A DNA stretch of 39,740 nucleotides from the NCBI GenBank assembly GCA_903877095.1, contig CAIRCP010000228.1, positions 1 to 39,740 on the forward strand, in the 5' to 3' direction. The DNA is from an uncultured Actinomycetes bacterium (lineage in GTDB: Bacteria; Actinomycetota; Actinomycetes; Mycobacteriales; Mycobacteriaceae). Below the pieces are notes generated by a model that saw nothing but the letters and a program-made list of their open reading frames with translations, ran no database searches and was not told the origin of the DNA. The position numbers and the translations under genes were made by a program. This document shows, piece by piece, positions 7,497-16,391 of this stretch (within the stretch, counting starts at the first letter, position 1; each line of letters opens with the position of its first letter).

Positions 7497-7502
7497 TAGG
7501 CT
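7497..7502 (+). promoter_or_regulatory. -10 hexamer of a leaderless response-regulator promoter
   Basis: TAGGCT fits TANNNT and lies at -12 to -7 relative to ATG 7509. Two ATG codons are adjacent (7506 and 7509); this spacing points to 7509 as a leaderless start. Confidence 0.6.
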
Positions 7503-7508
7503 CGAATG

Positions 7509-8216
7509 ATGAATGCCCGGGTGTTGATCGCCGACGACGATGCCGTGGTTCGCGATGTCGTCCGGCGTTACCTCGAGCGCGACGGCATCGAAGTTCGGGT
7601 GGCCGGCGACGGCACCGAAGCCCTGCGGGTGCTGGGTACCGAGCGGATCGACGTGGCCGTGCTCGATGTGATGATGCCCGGGCCCAACGGCTTGTCGCTG
7701 TGCCGGACCCTGCGCCAGGGCGGCGACTACACGATTCCGGTGATCCTGCTGACCGCCCTGAGTGAAGAGGACGACCGGATCGCCGGCCTGGAGGCCGGCG
7801 CCGACGACTACGTGACGAAGCCGTTCAGCCCGCGCGAGTTGGCACTGCGGGTCCGCTCGGTGCTGCGCCGGGCGCCGTCTACGCCGTCGACCGTTCCGCT
7901 GGAGATCACCGTCGGCCAACTCAGCGTGTCGACGGCGGCGCGGTCGGTGACCGTCGGCGGCGATCCGGTGGGGCTGACCAACCGGGAGTTCGACCTGCTG
8001 CTGTTCTTCCTGACCCATACCGACACCGTCTTCTCCCGCGAGGAGTTGCTCAAACGGGTGTGGAACTGGGACTTCGGTGACCTCTCAACGGTCACGGTGC
8101 ACGTGAAGCGGTTGCGGTCCAAACTCGGAGACCACCACCGCGTCCAGACCGTCTGGGGCCGCGGCTACCTGTGGCAGGGTGACGCCGCCGGCGGCGGTGA
8201 TCGTGCCTTCGCATGA
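7509..8216 (+). CDS. OmpR/PhoB-family response regulator
   Basis: 235 aa. The receiver domain (about 1-120) has the acidic pocket ADDD, the phospho-acceptor Asp in VAVLDVMMPGPNG, the switch Thr in ILLTALSEE and the Lys in YVTKPF. The winged-helix DNA-binding domain (about 135-230) has LTNREFDLLLFF and the recognition region TVTVHVKRLRSKLGD, ending RGYLWQ. A sensor kinase gene overlaps its 3' end, so the two form a two-component system. ATG 7509 is preferred over 7506 because of -10 spacing. I cannot match it to a named mycobacterial system; it does not belong beside menE in M. tuberculosis. Confidence 0.92.
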   Translation: MNARVLIADDDAVVRDVVRRYLERDGIEVRVAGDGTEALRVLGTERIDVAVLDVMMPGPNGLSLCRTLRQGGDYTIPVILLTALSEEDDRIAGLEAGADDYVTKPFSPRELALRVRSVLRRAPSTPSTVPLEITVGQLSVSTAARSVTVGGDPVGLTNREFDLLLFFLTHTDTVFSREELLKRVWNWDFGDLSTVTVHVKRLRSKLGDHHRVQTVWGRGYLWQGDAAGGGDRAFA

Positions 8217-9228
8217 CCTGAGTTCCATCACGCTGCTGGCGCTGGGCGGATCGTTGCCGGTGGTGCTGTTGGGCGGCCTGATCATCAAGCTGGCCCGGTC
8301 GTGGTCGATCACCGTCAGCATGGTTGCGCTGGTGCTGATCCCGACACTGGCCACGTTGGCCGGGGTGTTCAGCGCCAGCAGGTTCATGACCGGCGGCACA
8401 TTCGGGACCATCGCCGTGGTGCTGATGATCGTGGCGGTGGTGACCCTGCCGGCCGCGGTCATGCTGGCCCGTTATCAAGCCCGAAGGACTGTGTGGGAGC
8501 AGGCGATTCAGGACGCCGAGCAGGCCGCTGAGCAGTCCCGCAGGCAGCTGGTTGCCTTCGTCAGTCACGACCTGCGCACCCCGCTGGCCGGGATCCGGGC
8601 GCTGTCGGAGGCCATCGCCGACGGGATCGTCAGCGACGACGAGGTGCGGGTGGAGGCCCGCCGGATCGAGCAGGAGAGCGTGCGGCTCTCCGAGATGGTC
8701 GACGACCTGTTCGAGATGGCCAAGATCAACGCCGGTGCGGTCACCGCGCCCTACGAGCGGGTGGCGCTGGACGAAGTCGTTGGAGACGTCGTCAACACCC
8801 ACCGGATCGCTGCGGAGCGGGCCGGGGTGACGCTGAACGTCGACGTGCCCGCCGCCCCGGTGCGGGTGATCGGCAGTGACCGCGCGCTGGTGCGGGTGCT
8901 GTCGAATCTGGTGGCCAATGCGATCGCGCACACTCCGGCCGGCGGCACGGTGCGACTGGCGGTCGGCGCCGACACCGAGGGGGCCTGGGCGCGGGTCGAC
9001 GACACCGGGGTGGGCATCGACGCCGACGACCTGCCGAGGGTGTTCGACGTCGCCTACCGCGGGTCGAATCACCGAGTGCCGCGATCGGATTCGTCGCTTC
9101 CCAGCGGGTCGGGCCTGGGGCTGGCCATTGCGGCCGGACTGGTCCGCGCGCACCGCGGTTCGTTGTCGGCCCACAATCTCGACCGCGGCGCCCGCTTCGA
9201 AGTGCGCCTACCCCTGGCTGCGGGTTAA
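8179..9228 (+). CDS. Membrane sensor histidine kinase
   Basis: Up to 349 aa. Three hydrophobic segments at about residues 18-40, 44-66 and 72-98 leave almost no extracytoplasmic domain, so it probably senses within the membrane or from the cytoplasm. A linker (about 100-120) leads to the H box FVSHDLRTPLAG, then the N box NLVANAIAHTPAG, the G1 box DDTGVGID and the G2 box SGSGLGLAIAAGLV. GTG 8179 is the furthest upstream; GTG 8197 and GTG 8203 are alternatives, and all overlap the response-regulator end. No SD decides. Cognate to the preceding regulator; the signal is unknown. It is followed head-on by the acyltransferase ending at 9225, with overlapping 3' ends. Confidence 0.9.
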   Translation: MTPPAAVIVPSHDLSSITLLALGGSLPVVLLGGLIIKLARSWSITVSMVALVLIPTLATLAGVFSASRFMTGGTFGTIAVVLMIVAVVTLPAAVMLARYQARRTVWEQAIQDAEQAAEQSRRQLVAFVSHDLRTPLAGIRALSEAIADGIVSDDEVRVEARRIEQESVRLSEMVDDLFEMAKINAGAVTAPYERVALDEVVGDVVNTHRIAAERAGVTLNVDVPAAPVRVIGSDRALVRVLSNLVANAIAHTPAGGTVRLAVGADTEGAWARVDDTGVGIDADDLPRVFDVAYRGSNHRVPRSDSSLPSGSGLGLAIAAGLVRAHRGSLSAHNLDRGARFEVRLPLAAG

Positions 9229-10046
9229 GCCAGCCCAGCGGCACCGGCCCGCAGGACGCTTTCACAACGCACCGCGAGTTCGCGACGGCTGGTCCCGGGC
9301 AATTGTAGCGGACCCACCGAGAGTTCGACCACCGTGCCGCGGGCGGCGACGATTCGCTTCACCGACGCCCACAGGCTGTCGTCGCCGAAGAAGGCGGCGA
9401 CCGTTGAGGGCCGGCCGTCGCGGTAGCGGTAGGCCAGGCATACCGGCTGCACCGGCCGGCCGGCGCGCACTGCCGCCTCGAACACCGCGGGCCGAAAGGT
9501 TCCACTGTGCCGGCCGCAGAACGTGGTGCCCTCGGGAAAGGCGACGACGGTCGCGCCCCGGCTCAGGCGTTCGGCGACCGCGTCGACCACCGGCGGCAGC
9601 CGGCGCAAGCTGCGCCGCTCGATGGGGATGACGCCCATCATCCGGGCTGCCCGTCCGATGCCGGGCCAGTCCACCAGGTCGGCGCGGGCCACAAAGCTGC
9701 CGGGCAGGACCGCCCCGACGGCGAAGACGTCGACCCAGGATGTGTGGTTGCTGACCACCAGGATCCCGGACAGATTTCGGAGCGGGTTCCCGCTCAGTTG
9801 AATCCGCACACCGACGCAGAGCAGCACGAGTCGGCAGTAGCGCCGTTGCAGACCGGCCCGCCGGGGCAGCGGGACAGCTAGCAGCGGCACGGCCAGCAGC
9901 ACCAGCGTCACCGCGATGATCCGTCGCGCCGAGCGGAGGGAGACCAGCACGGGCGATTCGCCATGGGCACCGGGCAGGCACCGCTCGTCGCACACCGTCC
10001 GCGGGAACCAGGCGTGCTCGATACGGTCAGGCAGTGCGGTCGTCAC
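9225..10046 (-). CDS. 1-acyl-glycerol-3-phosphate acyltransferase-family protein (PlsC fold)
   Basis: 273 aa. A membrane anchor at about residues 41-60 (RIIAVTLVLLAVPLLAVPL) precedes the acyltransferase domain with the catalytic block SNHTSWVDVF (H-x4-D) and the acceptor-binding block FPEGTT. Both are needed for LPLAT activity. Its GTG start overlaps the stop of the upstream GNAT gene (GTGA), so the pair is translationally coupled. A GNAT of the OlsB type next to a PlsC-type enzyme is the arrangement used to build N-acyl, O-acyl amino-acid lipids (ornithine-lipid OlsB/OlsA). A similar pair exists in M. tuberculosis (Rv3027c/Rv3026c, from memory). The substrate is not known. Confidence 0.88.
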   Translation of the reverse strand: MTTALPDRIEHAWFPRTVCDERCLPGAHGESPVLVSLRSARRIIAVTLVLLAVPLLAVPLPRRAGLQRRYCRLVLLCVGVRIQLSGNPLRNLSGILVVSNHTSWVDVFAVGAVLPGSFVARADLVDWPGIGRAARMMGVIPIERRSLRRLPPVVDAVAERLSRGATVVAFPEGTTFCGRHSGTFRPAVFEAAVRAGRPVQPVCLAYRYRDGRPSTVAAFFGDDSLWASVKRIVAARGTVVELSVGPLQLPGTSRRELAVRCESVLRAGAAGLA

Positions 10047-10852
10047 CGGGCCGCCGCCGAACGCAGGCGGAGCAGGTAGCGAATATCGGCAGTGCGCTTG
10101 TCCAGCAGGGCCGGGAAGTCACCGACGCCGAATTCCGGGTCGTGGGCCGGCTCACCGCAGACCTTGGCGCCCAGTCGCAGGTATCCGCGCATCAGCGGGG
10201 GGATCGTCGGTCGCGCCGGCGGCTCGATCTCGTCGAGGGTGCGACCGTCGACGCTCACCGGCCGGTACGGGTGGACGGTGAAGTGCGGCGGCGCCGCATG
10301 CCGAGTCTGGACGAAGTCGCGGACACCCCGGATGCGGCTGCCCGGCGCGCCCTCACCGAACACCGGAACCGAGACGCAGCCCGTCACGTAGTCGTAGCCG
10401 CACCGGTCCAGGTAGGCCAGTATTCCGGTCCACATCATCAGCACGACGGCGCCGTTGCGGTGGTCGTTGCGCACCACCGCGCGGCCCATCTCCACCAGCG
10501 ACGGACGCAGGGAGTCCAATGCGCTGATCTCGAATTCCGTTGCGGTGTATAGCCCGCCGGCCGCTATCGCCCCGGGCGGGGGCAGCATCCGGTAGCAGCC
10601 GACGATATCGCCGGTCAGCTCGTCCCGGACCACGAGGTGGTCGCAGTATTCGTCGAAACGATCGGCGTCGATGCCGTCGTCGTTGCGCAGGCCGAATCCC
10701 GGCTCCGGCTCGGTGGAGAACACCGTGTACCGCAGGCGCTGCACAGCGGCGACATCGCCGGGATCGGTCGTGAGCAGCAGGGTGTAGCGCGGAGAGCCGG
10801 TCGGACTGTCATCGGAGTCGGGCGGGGCGATGAGTACAGATGGGGTGCTCAT
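10043..10852 (-). CDS. GNAT N-acyltransferase, OlsB/Acetyltransf_5-like
   Basis: 269 aa. The pattern LRYTVFSTEPEPGFG, DEYCDHLVVRD, GDIVGCYRML and, later, LVEMGRAVVRNDHRNGAVVLMMWTG fits the Acetyltransf_5/OlsB-type GNAT fold that uses acyl-ACP. The start is ATG 10852; a GTG three codons upstream (10861) is equally open. It overlaps the PlsC-type gene by 4 bp, and together they probably make a two-step lipid acylation unit. The 94 bp upstream hold an AT-rich stretch (GTGTATAAATCG, plus strand 10908-10919) that may contain the promoter. Confidence 0.85.
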   Translation of the reverse strand: MSTPSVLIAPPDSDDSPTGSPRYTLLLTTDPGDVAAVQRLRYTVFSTEPEPGFGLRNDDGIDADRFDEYCDHLVVRDELTGDIVGCYRMLPPPGAIAAGGLYTATEFEISALDSLRPSLVEMGRAVVRNDHRNGAVVLMMWTGILAYLDRCGYDYVTGCVSVPVFGEGAPGSRIRGVRDFVQTRHAAPPHFTVHPYRPVSVDGRTLDEIEPPARPTIPPLMRGYLRLGAKVCGEPAHDPEFGVGDFPALLDKRTADIRYLLRLRSAAAR

Positions 10853-10946
10853 GGTGACCACGATGGCCGCAGTGTCTGGCGAGATGGCTACCGAAAGGTG
10901 TTGTGTCGGTGTATAAATCGTGACGACTGGCGCGCAATACCGCCGA

Positions 10947-11873
10947 TCAGGAGAACAGCTGGTTAACGAGACGCGTCGGATCGTCGAGACCCGGCGTTCC
11001 GGCCAGCGCGATCACGACGATCCGCCCCGGCTCACCGTCCCGCCAGGCGGCGTCGGTGGTGATGCTGGTCCGGGTGGCGACCCGGTGGACGACGGTGCGC
11101 CTGTGGGGCGACTCCTCAAGTCGCAGAATCCCTTTGACCCGCAACACCCCGTCCGGCAGGTCGTCCAGCAGCCGTCCGAGCCGCTCCCGGGCCACCGGGC
11201 GGTCGACGGTCGCGCTGACACTGACGTAGTCATGCCCGGGGTCGTGTCCGTGGTCGGCCGGCGACTGCTTCGGTGGCGCAGTGGGATCCAGTCCGAACAG
11301 CACCGCCGGCGCGACGTCGCCGTCGCGGGCGTGCAGCACCGGAACCCCGGGGGCGACCTGCATCAGCCACGCGTCGAGATCGCCGAGCTGGTCGGCCGAA
11401 ACCAGGTCGATCTTGTTGAGCACCAGGACGTCAGCACCGGCCAGTTGCCGACGGATCGTGCGGCCGACAATGGGGTGTCGCTCCCGCCGGCGCACCGTCT
11501 CGGCATCGAGGACCGCCACCACCCCGTCGAGGTCGAAGCCGGGTGTCAACGCGTGGTGGGCGATCGGGGCCGGATCAGCGATCCCGCTGGCCTCGATAAC
11601 GATGCGATCGGGCGGAACGTCCCGGTCGCGCACCGACCACAGCGCCGTCATCAGATCGCTGCCGATGCGACAGCAGACGCAGCCGTTGGTCAGTGTGATG
11701 GTGTCACCATCCGCGGCGGCGATCAGGTCGCCGTCGATGCCGATCTCCCCGAAGTCGTTGACCAGCATGGCGATCCGCCGTCCGCCGGCCTGGCGCAGCA
11801 CCTGGTTGAGCAGGGTGGTCTTCCCCGAGCCCAGGTAGCCGCCGACGACGGTGACCGGGATGGGTGCCCTCAC
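10947..11873 (-). CDS. COG0523/CobW-family GTPase (metallochaperone)
   Basis: 308 aa G3E GTPase. Walker A is GGYLGSGKTTLL, the metal-binding CxCC motif is NGCVCC, switch/Walker B lies in VIEASGIADP, and NKID is the guanine-specificity motif. A His/Asp stretch (ADHGHDPGHDYV) separates the GTPase from the C-terminal CobW_C domain. Members of this family deliver Zn, Co or Ni to client enzymes. The start is GTG 11873, which overlaps the TGA of the upstream amidohydrolase (GTGA). Because that neighbour is a metal-dependent hydrolase, it is a plausible client; this is inference. No Zur-type box was recognised. Confidence 0.9.
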   Translation of the reverse strand: MRAPIPVTVVGGYLGSGKTTLLNQVLRQAGGRRIAMLVNDFGEIGIDGDLIAAADGDTITLTNGCVCCRIGSDLMTALWSVRDRDVPPDRIVIEASGIADPAPIAHHALTPGFDLDGVVAVLDAETVRRRERHPIVGRTIRRQLAGADVLVLNKIDLVSADQLGDLDAWLMQVAPGVPVLHARDGDVAPAVLFGLDPTAPPKQSPADHGHDPGHDYVSVSATVDRPVARERLGRLLDDLPDGVLRVKGILRLEESPHRRTVVHRVATRTSITTDAAWRDGEPGRIVVIALAGTPGLDDPTRLVNQLFS

Positions 11874-13519
11874 CCGTGCGCGGCCTCGAACGGGACCCCG
11901 CCCACCACGGTGCCCCACACAGCGACGTCGCGGATCTTCATCGGGTCGACGTCCAGCGGTGAGTTTGCGAGTACCGCGAAGTCGGCGAACTTGCCCGCCT
12001 CGATCGACCCGATCTCGTGATCCATATGCAGCTGGAACGCGCCGCCGATGGTGGCCGCGTGCAGCGCCTCATAGGGCGTGATCTTCTCGTATTCGCCAAG
12101 CACCCGGCCGCTGGGCGTCAGCCGGTTCACCGCGCACCACATCGTCATCAGGTGTCCGATCGGGGTGACGCCGGAGTCGCTGTGGAACGACAGCGGGACA
12201 TTGTTGTCGAGGGCCGTTCGGCACGCCCACATCCCGCGGGTTCGCTCGGGCCCCATGGTGAATTCGTAGTGCTGATCGCCCCAGTACCAGATGTGGTTGG
12301 TGAAGATGTTGGCGCAGATGCCCAACCGGCCCATCCGGCGGTACTGGGCCGCGGTGGTCATCTGGGAGTGCTGCAGCACGTGCCGATGGTCCAGCCAGGC
12401 GTCGGTGCGCAGCACCTCTTCGACAGCGTCGATGAACACCTCCCCAGCCCCGTTGCCATTGCAGTGGCAATGCACATTGAGCTTGCGGGCGTGGAAGGCC
12501 TTCACCGCGGCCAGCAGGTCCTCGGGGGAGAACATCAGCAGTCCGTGGTCCTCGCCGGTGAAATACCCCGGCTCCATCACGACCGCCGTCCAGCCCTGGA
12601 TGGACCCGTCGGCCACCAGTTTGATGCCGGGTGCGCGCAACTTGTCGGACTCGATGTCGCGCAGTGTCACCGCGGCCTGCGCCACGGCGTCGTAGTCAGC
12701 GGTGTGGCCGGGCATGGCGGGGAGGTTGTACAGCACCATCCGCACCGGAAAGGCCGCGTCGTTGACGGTCTCCTGCCACACCTTGACTTGATCTGGCTGG
12801 ATCAACAGCGCCCCGACCAGTTCGGTGGAGGTCGTCACCCCCGCATTGCGGCACATTGCTGCATGAATCTGGATCGGCTTCGGCCCGAGGCCTGATGCGA
12901 ACATCTTCTCGAACGCGGCCTTGGCCAGCATCATCGCCGGCGCTTCCTGCAATTCGCCGTTGAGTTGACCGTCTGGATCCCTGCCCACACCGGGTGTCGG
13001 ACTGTCCTTGGTGATGCCTTCAGCGTCCAGTAGTGCGGTGTTCACGGTCGCCAGATGGCCACTGGCGTGCCGGACGAACACCGGACGGGTGGTCGACACC
13101 TGATCCAGGTCCCGCTTGGACAGCCGCGGCAGGTCCGGAAAATAGATGGGATCGAAACCGTTGGCCACCAACGGTTCTCCATCTTGAAGCTTGGCGTCCT
13201 CCTCTTTCAGCCGCGCGATGAGATCCTCGTAGCTGCGGATCGCCGCCGTGCTGGTGCCGTCGGACAACGGATAGGGGTGGTAACCGACATACGGCGCAAG
13301 TTCGTTGGCGCTGTCCATGGTGTGGCCATGCGCCTCGACGAAACCGGGCACCAGCACATGATCGGCGAATCGGTCGTCGACGGTCGCTTCACCCCAGGCC
13401 TGGCACTCTTTCAGAGTGCCTGCGCAGAGGATGCGTCCGTCCCGCACCGCGACCGCCTGCGCCTCCGGGTTGGCCGGGTTCATCGTGACGATTTTGCGGG
13501 CGGTGAAGATGGTTGTCAT
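11870..13519 (-). CDS. YtcJ-like metal-dependent amidohydrolase (Rv0552-like)
   Basis: 549 aa amidohydrolase-3 family enzyme. The metal motif HxH appears as VEAHGHTMDS. The barrel continues with the GIKLVADGSIQGWTA segment, the metal His pair region NVHCHCNGNGAGE, HVLQHSQMT, and the Asp-bearing FHSDSGVTPIG. It ends with the beta-sandwich signature GSIEAGKFADFAVL. The substrate is unknown. Start ATG 13519: TAGGTT lies at -13 to -8, close to leaderless geometry. It is followed by, and overlaps, the COG0523 GTPase. M. tuberculosis has a homologue next to menC (Rv0552), but menC is absent here. Confidence 0.88.
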   Translation of the reverse strand: MTTIFTARKIVTMNPANPEAQAVAVRDGRILCAGTLKECQAWGEATVDDRFADHVLVPGFVEAHGHTMDSANELAPYVGYHPYPLSDGTSTAAIRSYEDLIARLKEEDAKLQDGEPLVANGFDPIYFPDLPRLSKRDLDQVSTTRPVFVRHASGHLATVNTALLDAEGITKDSPTPGVGRDPDGQLNGELQEAPAMMLAKAAFEKMFASGLGPKPIQIHAAMCRNAGVTTSTELVGALLIQPDQVKVWQETVNDAAFPVRMVLYNLPAMPGHTADYDAVAQAAVTLRDIESDKLRAPGIKLVADGSIQGWTAVVMEPGYFTGEDHGLLMFSPEDLLAAVKAFHARKLNVHCHCNGNGAGEVFIDAVEEVLRTDAWLDHRHVLQHSQMTTAAQYRRMGRLGICANIFTNHIWYWGDQHYEFTMGPERTRGMWACRTALDNNVPLSFHSDSGVTPIGHLMTMWCAVNRLTPSGRVLGEYEKITPYEALHAATIGGAFQLHMDHEIGSIEAGKFADFAVLANSPLDVDPMKIRDVAVWGTVVGGVPFEAAHG

Positions 13520-13575
13520 AAGCGCGAACCTAGGTCACCGTCGTTCGCGACGGACCAGTAGCTGAAAAACGACGA

Positions 13576-14706
13576 TCAGTCGTCGAGTGTGCGGGACAGC
13601 CGCTCGGCGGCGTTGACGTAATCCTCGATGAACTCCATGACGACCTCACGCGCAGGCTTGATCTTGTTCATCAAGCCGACTCCCTGGCCGACCCAGTACG
13701 TCGAGAGTGCCTGCGCCCCAGGGTGACCGCCGGCGGCGAGCTTATCGATCCGGCGCAGCGCCGGTTCGGCGATCATCGCCTGCAACGGTAGCGGCAGGGG
13801 TTGGCGGCCCTTGGGGTTCGGCGCCCAGGCGTCGGTCCAATCGGAGCGCAGTTGCCGCGACGGCTTGCCGGTGCGACCGGCGGAGCGCACCGTGTCGCGC
13901 GAGGACGCCGCCAGCATCTTCTGTTTGGTGTACGGCGCGGTCTCGGCCTCCTCGGTGGTAAGCCACACCGACCCGGTCCAGGCGCCGGCCGCACCCATCG
14001 CCACACAGGCCGCCATCTGTCGGCCGGTGACGATGCCGCCGGCAGCAAGCACCGGAACGTCCTTGCCGCCGGGGATTTCGGCGATGGCGTCGAGCACCTC
14101 GGGAATGAGCACCAGGGTCGTCACCTCGCCGCAGTGCCCACCCGCCTCGGTGCCCTGCACCACGATCAGGTCAACCCCGGCCTGCACCTGCTTGATGGCG
14201 TGCTCCTTGGCGCCCACCAGTGCGGCGACCGGAATGCCGCGCTCCTTGCCCGCCTGGATCATGTAGTCCGGCGGCACGCCGAGGGCGTTGGCCATCATCT
14301 TGATCGGGTGGTTGAGCGCGACGTCGAGCAGGCCCTTGCCGGTGTCGCCGCCGAGGGCCGATGAGCCGACGCGCAGCTCTTCGGGGTCGATGTCGTGGGT
14401 CTGGAGAAGTTCGTTGATGAATTCGCGGTGCTCCGCCGGGATCCGCTCGGCGAGCTGGTCACGGGTGAGGTTCTCGCCCTTGCCCTCGTATTTGGCCGGG
14501 ACGATGATGTCCACGCCGTAGGGCTTGCCGTGGACATGCTGATCGATCCACGTGAGTTCCTGTTCGAGCTGATCAGGCCGGAAGGCCACCCCGCCGAGCA
14601 CGCCGAACCCGCCGGCATTGGTCACCGCGGCGACCACGTCGCGACAGTGGCTGAAGGCGAAGAGCGGGAAGTCGATGCCGTACTGCTCACAGATCGGTGT
14701 CTTCAC
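13576..14706 (-). CDS. Nitronate monooxygenase / IpdC-like flavoprotein
   Basis: 376 aa NMO-family TIM-barrel FMN enzyme. The N-terminus PICEQYGIDFPLFAFSHCRDVV is followed by AGGFGVLGGVAF, DLIVVQGTEAGGHCGEV (phosphate/FMN region), VPVLAAGGIVTGRQMAACVAMGA and VWLTTEEAET. It resembles M. tuberculosis Rv3553 (IpdC, steroid ring C/D degradation) more than classical nitronate monooxygenases, by memory of that sequence. The start is GTG 14706; CATACT at -12 to -7 allows a leaderless start with an off-consensus -12 base. Its start is 9 bp from the divergent DUF1345 ATG. No other steroid-catabolic genes are nearby. Confidence 0.85.
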   Translation of the reverse strand: MKTPICEQYGIDFPLFAFSHCRDVVAAVTNAGGFGVLGGVAFRPDQLEQELTWIDQHVHGKPYGVDIIVPAKYEGKGENLTRDQLAERIPAEHREFINELLQTHDIDPEELRVGSSALGGDTGKGLLDVALNHPIKMMANALGVPPDYMIQAGKERGIPVAALVGAKEHAIKQVQAGVDLIVVQGTEAGGHCGEVTTLVLIPEVLDAIAEIPGGKDVPVLAAGGIVTGRQMAACVAMGAAGAWTGSVWLTTEEAETAPYTKQKMLAASSRDTVRSAGRTGKPSRQLRSDWTDAWAPNPKGRQPLPLPLQAMIAEPALRRIDKLAAGGHPGAQALSTYWVGQGVGLMNKIKPAREVVMEFIEDYVNAAERLSRTLDD

Positions 14707-14715
14707 CAGCCCAGT

Positions 14716-15429
14716 ATGCGTGGCCCGGGTGAAGTGGAGGTGATTGACTCTGCCCTTGTGTTGCTGAGCCGAAAACTCGGGCCCGACGGGCCCGCCGGGG
14801 TCCGGGTTGCGACCGCAGGGGTCGTGGGCATCGCCGCCTTCATCGCCTGGAGAGGTCCGCACGTCAACTCGGCCTATGCACCCGCCGTCGGATGGATCAC
14901 CGCCTCCACGATCTACCTGGTGTGGACCTGGCTGCTGCTCTGGCGGATGGACACCGCCGCGACCCGCGATCATGCGCGCAATCACGAGAAGGACGCCACC
15001 AGCACCCCGGCCCACATCCTGGTCATGACCGCCAGCCTGGCCAGCCTCGCCGGCGTCGGCTACCTGCTTGGGGCCACCCACGCCCCTGAAGGACACCCCC
15101 CGGATGTGCCTGCCGGGGCGGTCGGGGTGCTCAGCGTCGCCGCGTCCTGGTTCGCCGTCCACACCGTCTACGCACTGCGCTACGCCCAGTTGTATTACAC
15201 CGCTCCGGACCCGGATCAGCCGGGCATCGACTTCAATGGCGAGAGACCCGCCTATCCCGACTTCGCCTACCTGGCTTTCACGGTCGGCATGTGTTACGGG
15301 GTTTCTGACACCAGCCTGACCGCCCGGCGCATGCGGACGACGGTCCTGTCCCATGCCATGGTGTCCTACCTGCTCGGTGCGGTCATCATCGCCATCACCC
15401 TCAACGTGGTGGTCGGGCTGACGAACTGA
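14716..15429 (+). CDS. DUF1345 membrane protein
   Basis: Up to 237 aa. Five or so hydrophobic helices are visible ([68 protein letters not shown] area, [19 protein letters not shown]). The middle signature [20 protein letters not shown] is the conserved core of DUF1345. Function unknown. The start is uncertain: ATG 14716 is the longest, but GTG 14734, 14740 or 14758 are possible, and a GGAGGTGA at 14735-14742 lies inside the listed frame. It ends 23 bp before menA, so the two are probably co-transcribed. Confidence 0.82.
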   Translation: MRGPGEVEVIDSALVLLSRKLGPDGPAGVRVATAGVVGIAAFIAWRGPHVNSAYAPAVGWITASTIYLVWTWLLLWRMDTAATRDHARNHEKDATSTPAHILVMTASLASLAGVGYLLGATHAPEGHPPDVPAGAVGVLSVAASWFAVHTVYALRYAQLYYTAPDPDQPGIDFNGERPAYPDFAYLAFTVGMCYGVSDTSLTARRMRTTVLSHAMVSYLLGAVIIAITLNVVVGLTN

Positions 15430-15452
15430 GCACCCGTGCGACGATTACCGGC

Positions 15453-16322
15453 ATGGCAACCGTCGCGCAATGGGTCGAGGGCGCCCGTCCGCGCACTCTG
15501 CCCAATGCCGTCGCCCCGGTGATCGTCGGTACCGGCGCGGCGGCCTGGCTGGACTCGGCGGTGTGGTGGAAAGCCCTTCTGGCGCTGGCGGTTTCGGTGT
15601 CTCTGATCGTCGGCGTGAACTACGCCAACGACTACTCGGACGGCGTCCGCGGCACTGACGACGAGCGGTCCGGACCCCTGCGACTGGTCGGCTCCAAGGT
15701 CGCGGCGCCGCGTGCGGTGCTCGCCGCCGCGGTGGCGAGCCTGGCCGTCGGTGCGATTGCGGGCGTCGCTCTGGCCCTGGTCAGCGCACCGTGGCTGATC
15801 GCCGTCGGGGCGGCCTGCATCGCCGGCGCCTGGCTCTACACCGGCGGTTCCCGCCCGTACGGGTACGCCGGCTTCGGCGAGATCGCGGTGTTCGTGTTCT
15901 TCGGCCTGGTCGCGGTGCTGGGCACCCAGTACACCCAGGCCCTGCGCGTCGACTGGGTGGGCGGGGCCGCAGCCGTCGCCACCGGGGCGTTGTCGTCGGC
16001 GGTGCTGGTGGCCAACAACCTTCGCGACATCCCCACCGACCGGGTCGCCGGCAAGATGACGCTGGCGGTGCGCCTCGGCGACGCCCGCACCCGCACCCTC
16101 TACCTGGCACTGCTCGCGGTGGCCGCGGTGTTGACCGTGGCATTGATGCGGGCCACCCCCTGGTGTGCGCTGGGATTGCTGGCGGCGCCCCTGGCTGTGA
16201 AAGCCGCCCGTCCGGTGCGCTCCGGTAAGGGCGGACGCGACCTCATCCCCGTGCTGCGCGACACCGGGCTGACGATGCTGGTGTGGTCGATCGCGGTGGC
16301 CGGCTCGCTCGTCCTGGGTTGA
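15453..16322 (+). CDS. menA: 1,4-dihydroxy-2-naphthoate polyprenyltransferase MenA
   Basis: 289 aa UbiA-superfamily integral membrane prenyltransferase that joins DHNA to a polyprenyl chain, giving demethylmenaquinone. The first Asp-rich motif is [20 protein letters not shown] (Mg-pyrophosphate binding). The second lies in [22 protein letters not shown]. The start [19 protein letters not shown] is typical. Eight to nine TM segments follow. It is on the plus strand downstream of DUF1345 and converges on the DUF4229 gene. Together with menB and menE it is one of three menaquinone genes in the window. Confidence 0.95.
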   Translation: MATVAQWVEGARPRTLPNAVAPVIVGTGAAAWLDSAVWWKALLALAVSVSLIVGVNYANDYSDGVRGTDDERSGPLRLVGSKVAAPRAVLAAAVASLAVGAIAGVALALVSAPWLIAVGAACIAGAWLYTGGSRPYGYAGFGEIAVFVFFGLVAVLGTQYTQALRVDWVGGAAAVATGALSSAVLVANNLRDIPTDRVAGKMTLAVRLGDARTRTLYLALLAVAAVLTVALMRATPWCALGLLAAPLAVKAARPVRSGKGGRDLIPVLRDTGLTMLVWSIAVAGSLVLG

Positions 16323-16391
16323 GTCGCACCGACTCTGCACTCAGAGCGCCATCCGGGCGAGCAACGCTGATCTGGGCACAGAGTCGACGTT
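16323..16391. other. Convergent gap between menA and the DUF4229 gene
   Basis: The 69-bp gap contains a small hairpin, CTCTG-CACT-CAGAG, around 16333-16346, with no T-tract on either side. It is at best a weak transcription-end signal. Confidence 0.3.

Noticed and set aside
13576..15354. 592-codon version of the nitronate monooxygenase
   Set aside because: The N-terminal extension is antisense to DUF1345; family homology starts at 14706.
16333..16346. Rho-independent terminator after menA
   Set aside because: The hairpin has only 5 bp and no T-tract.
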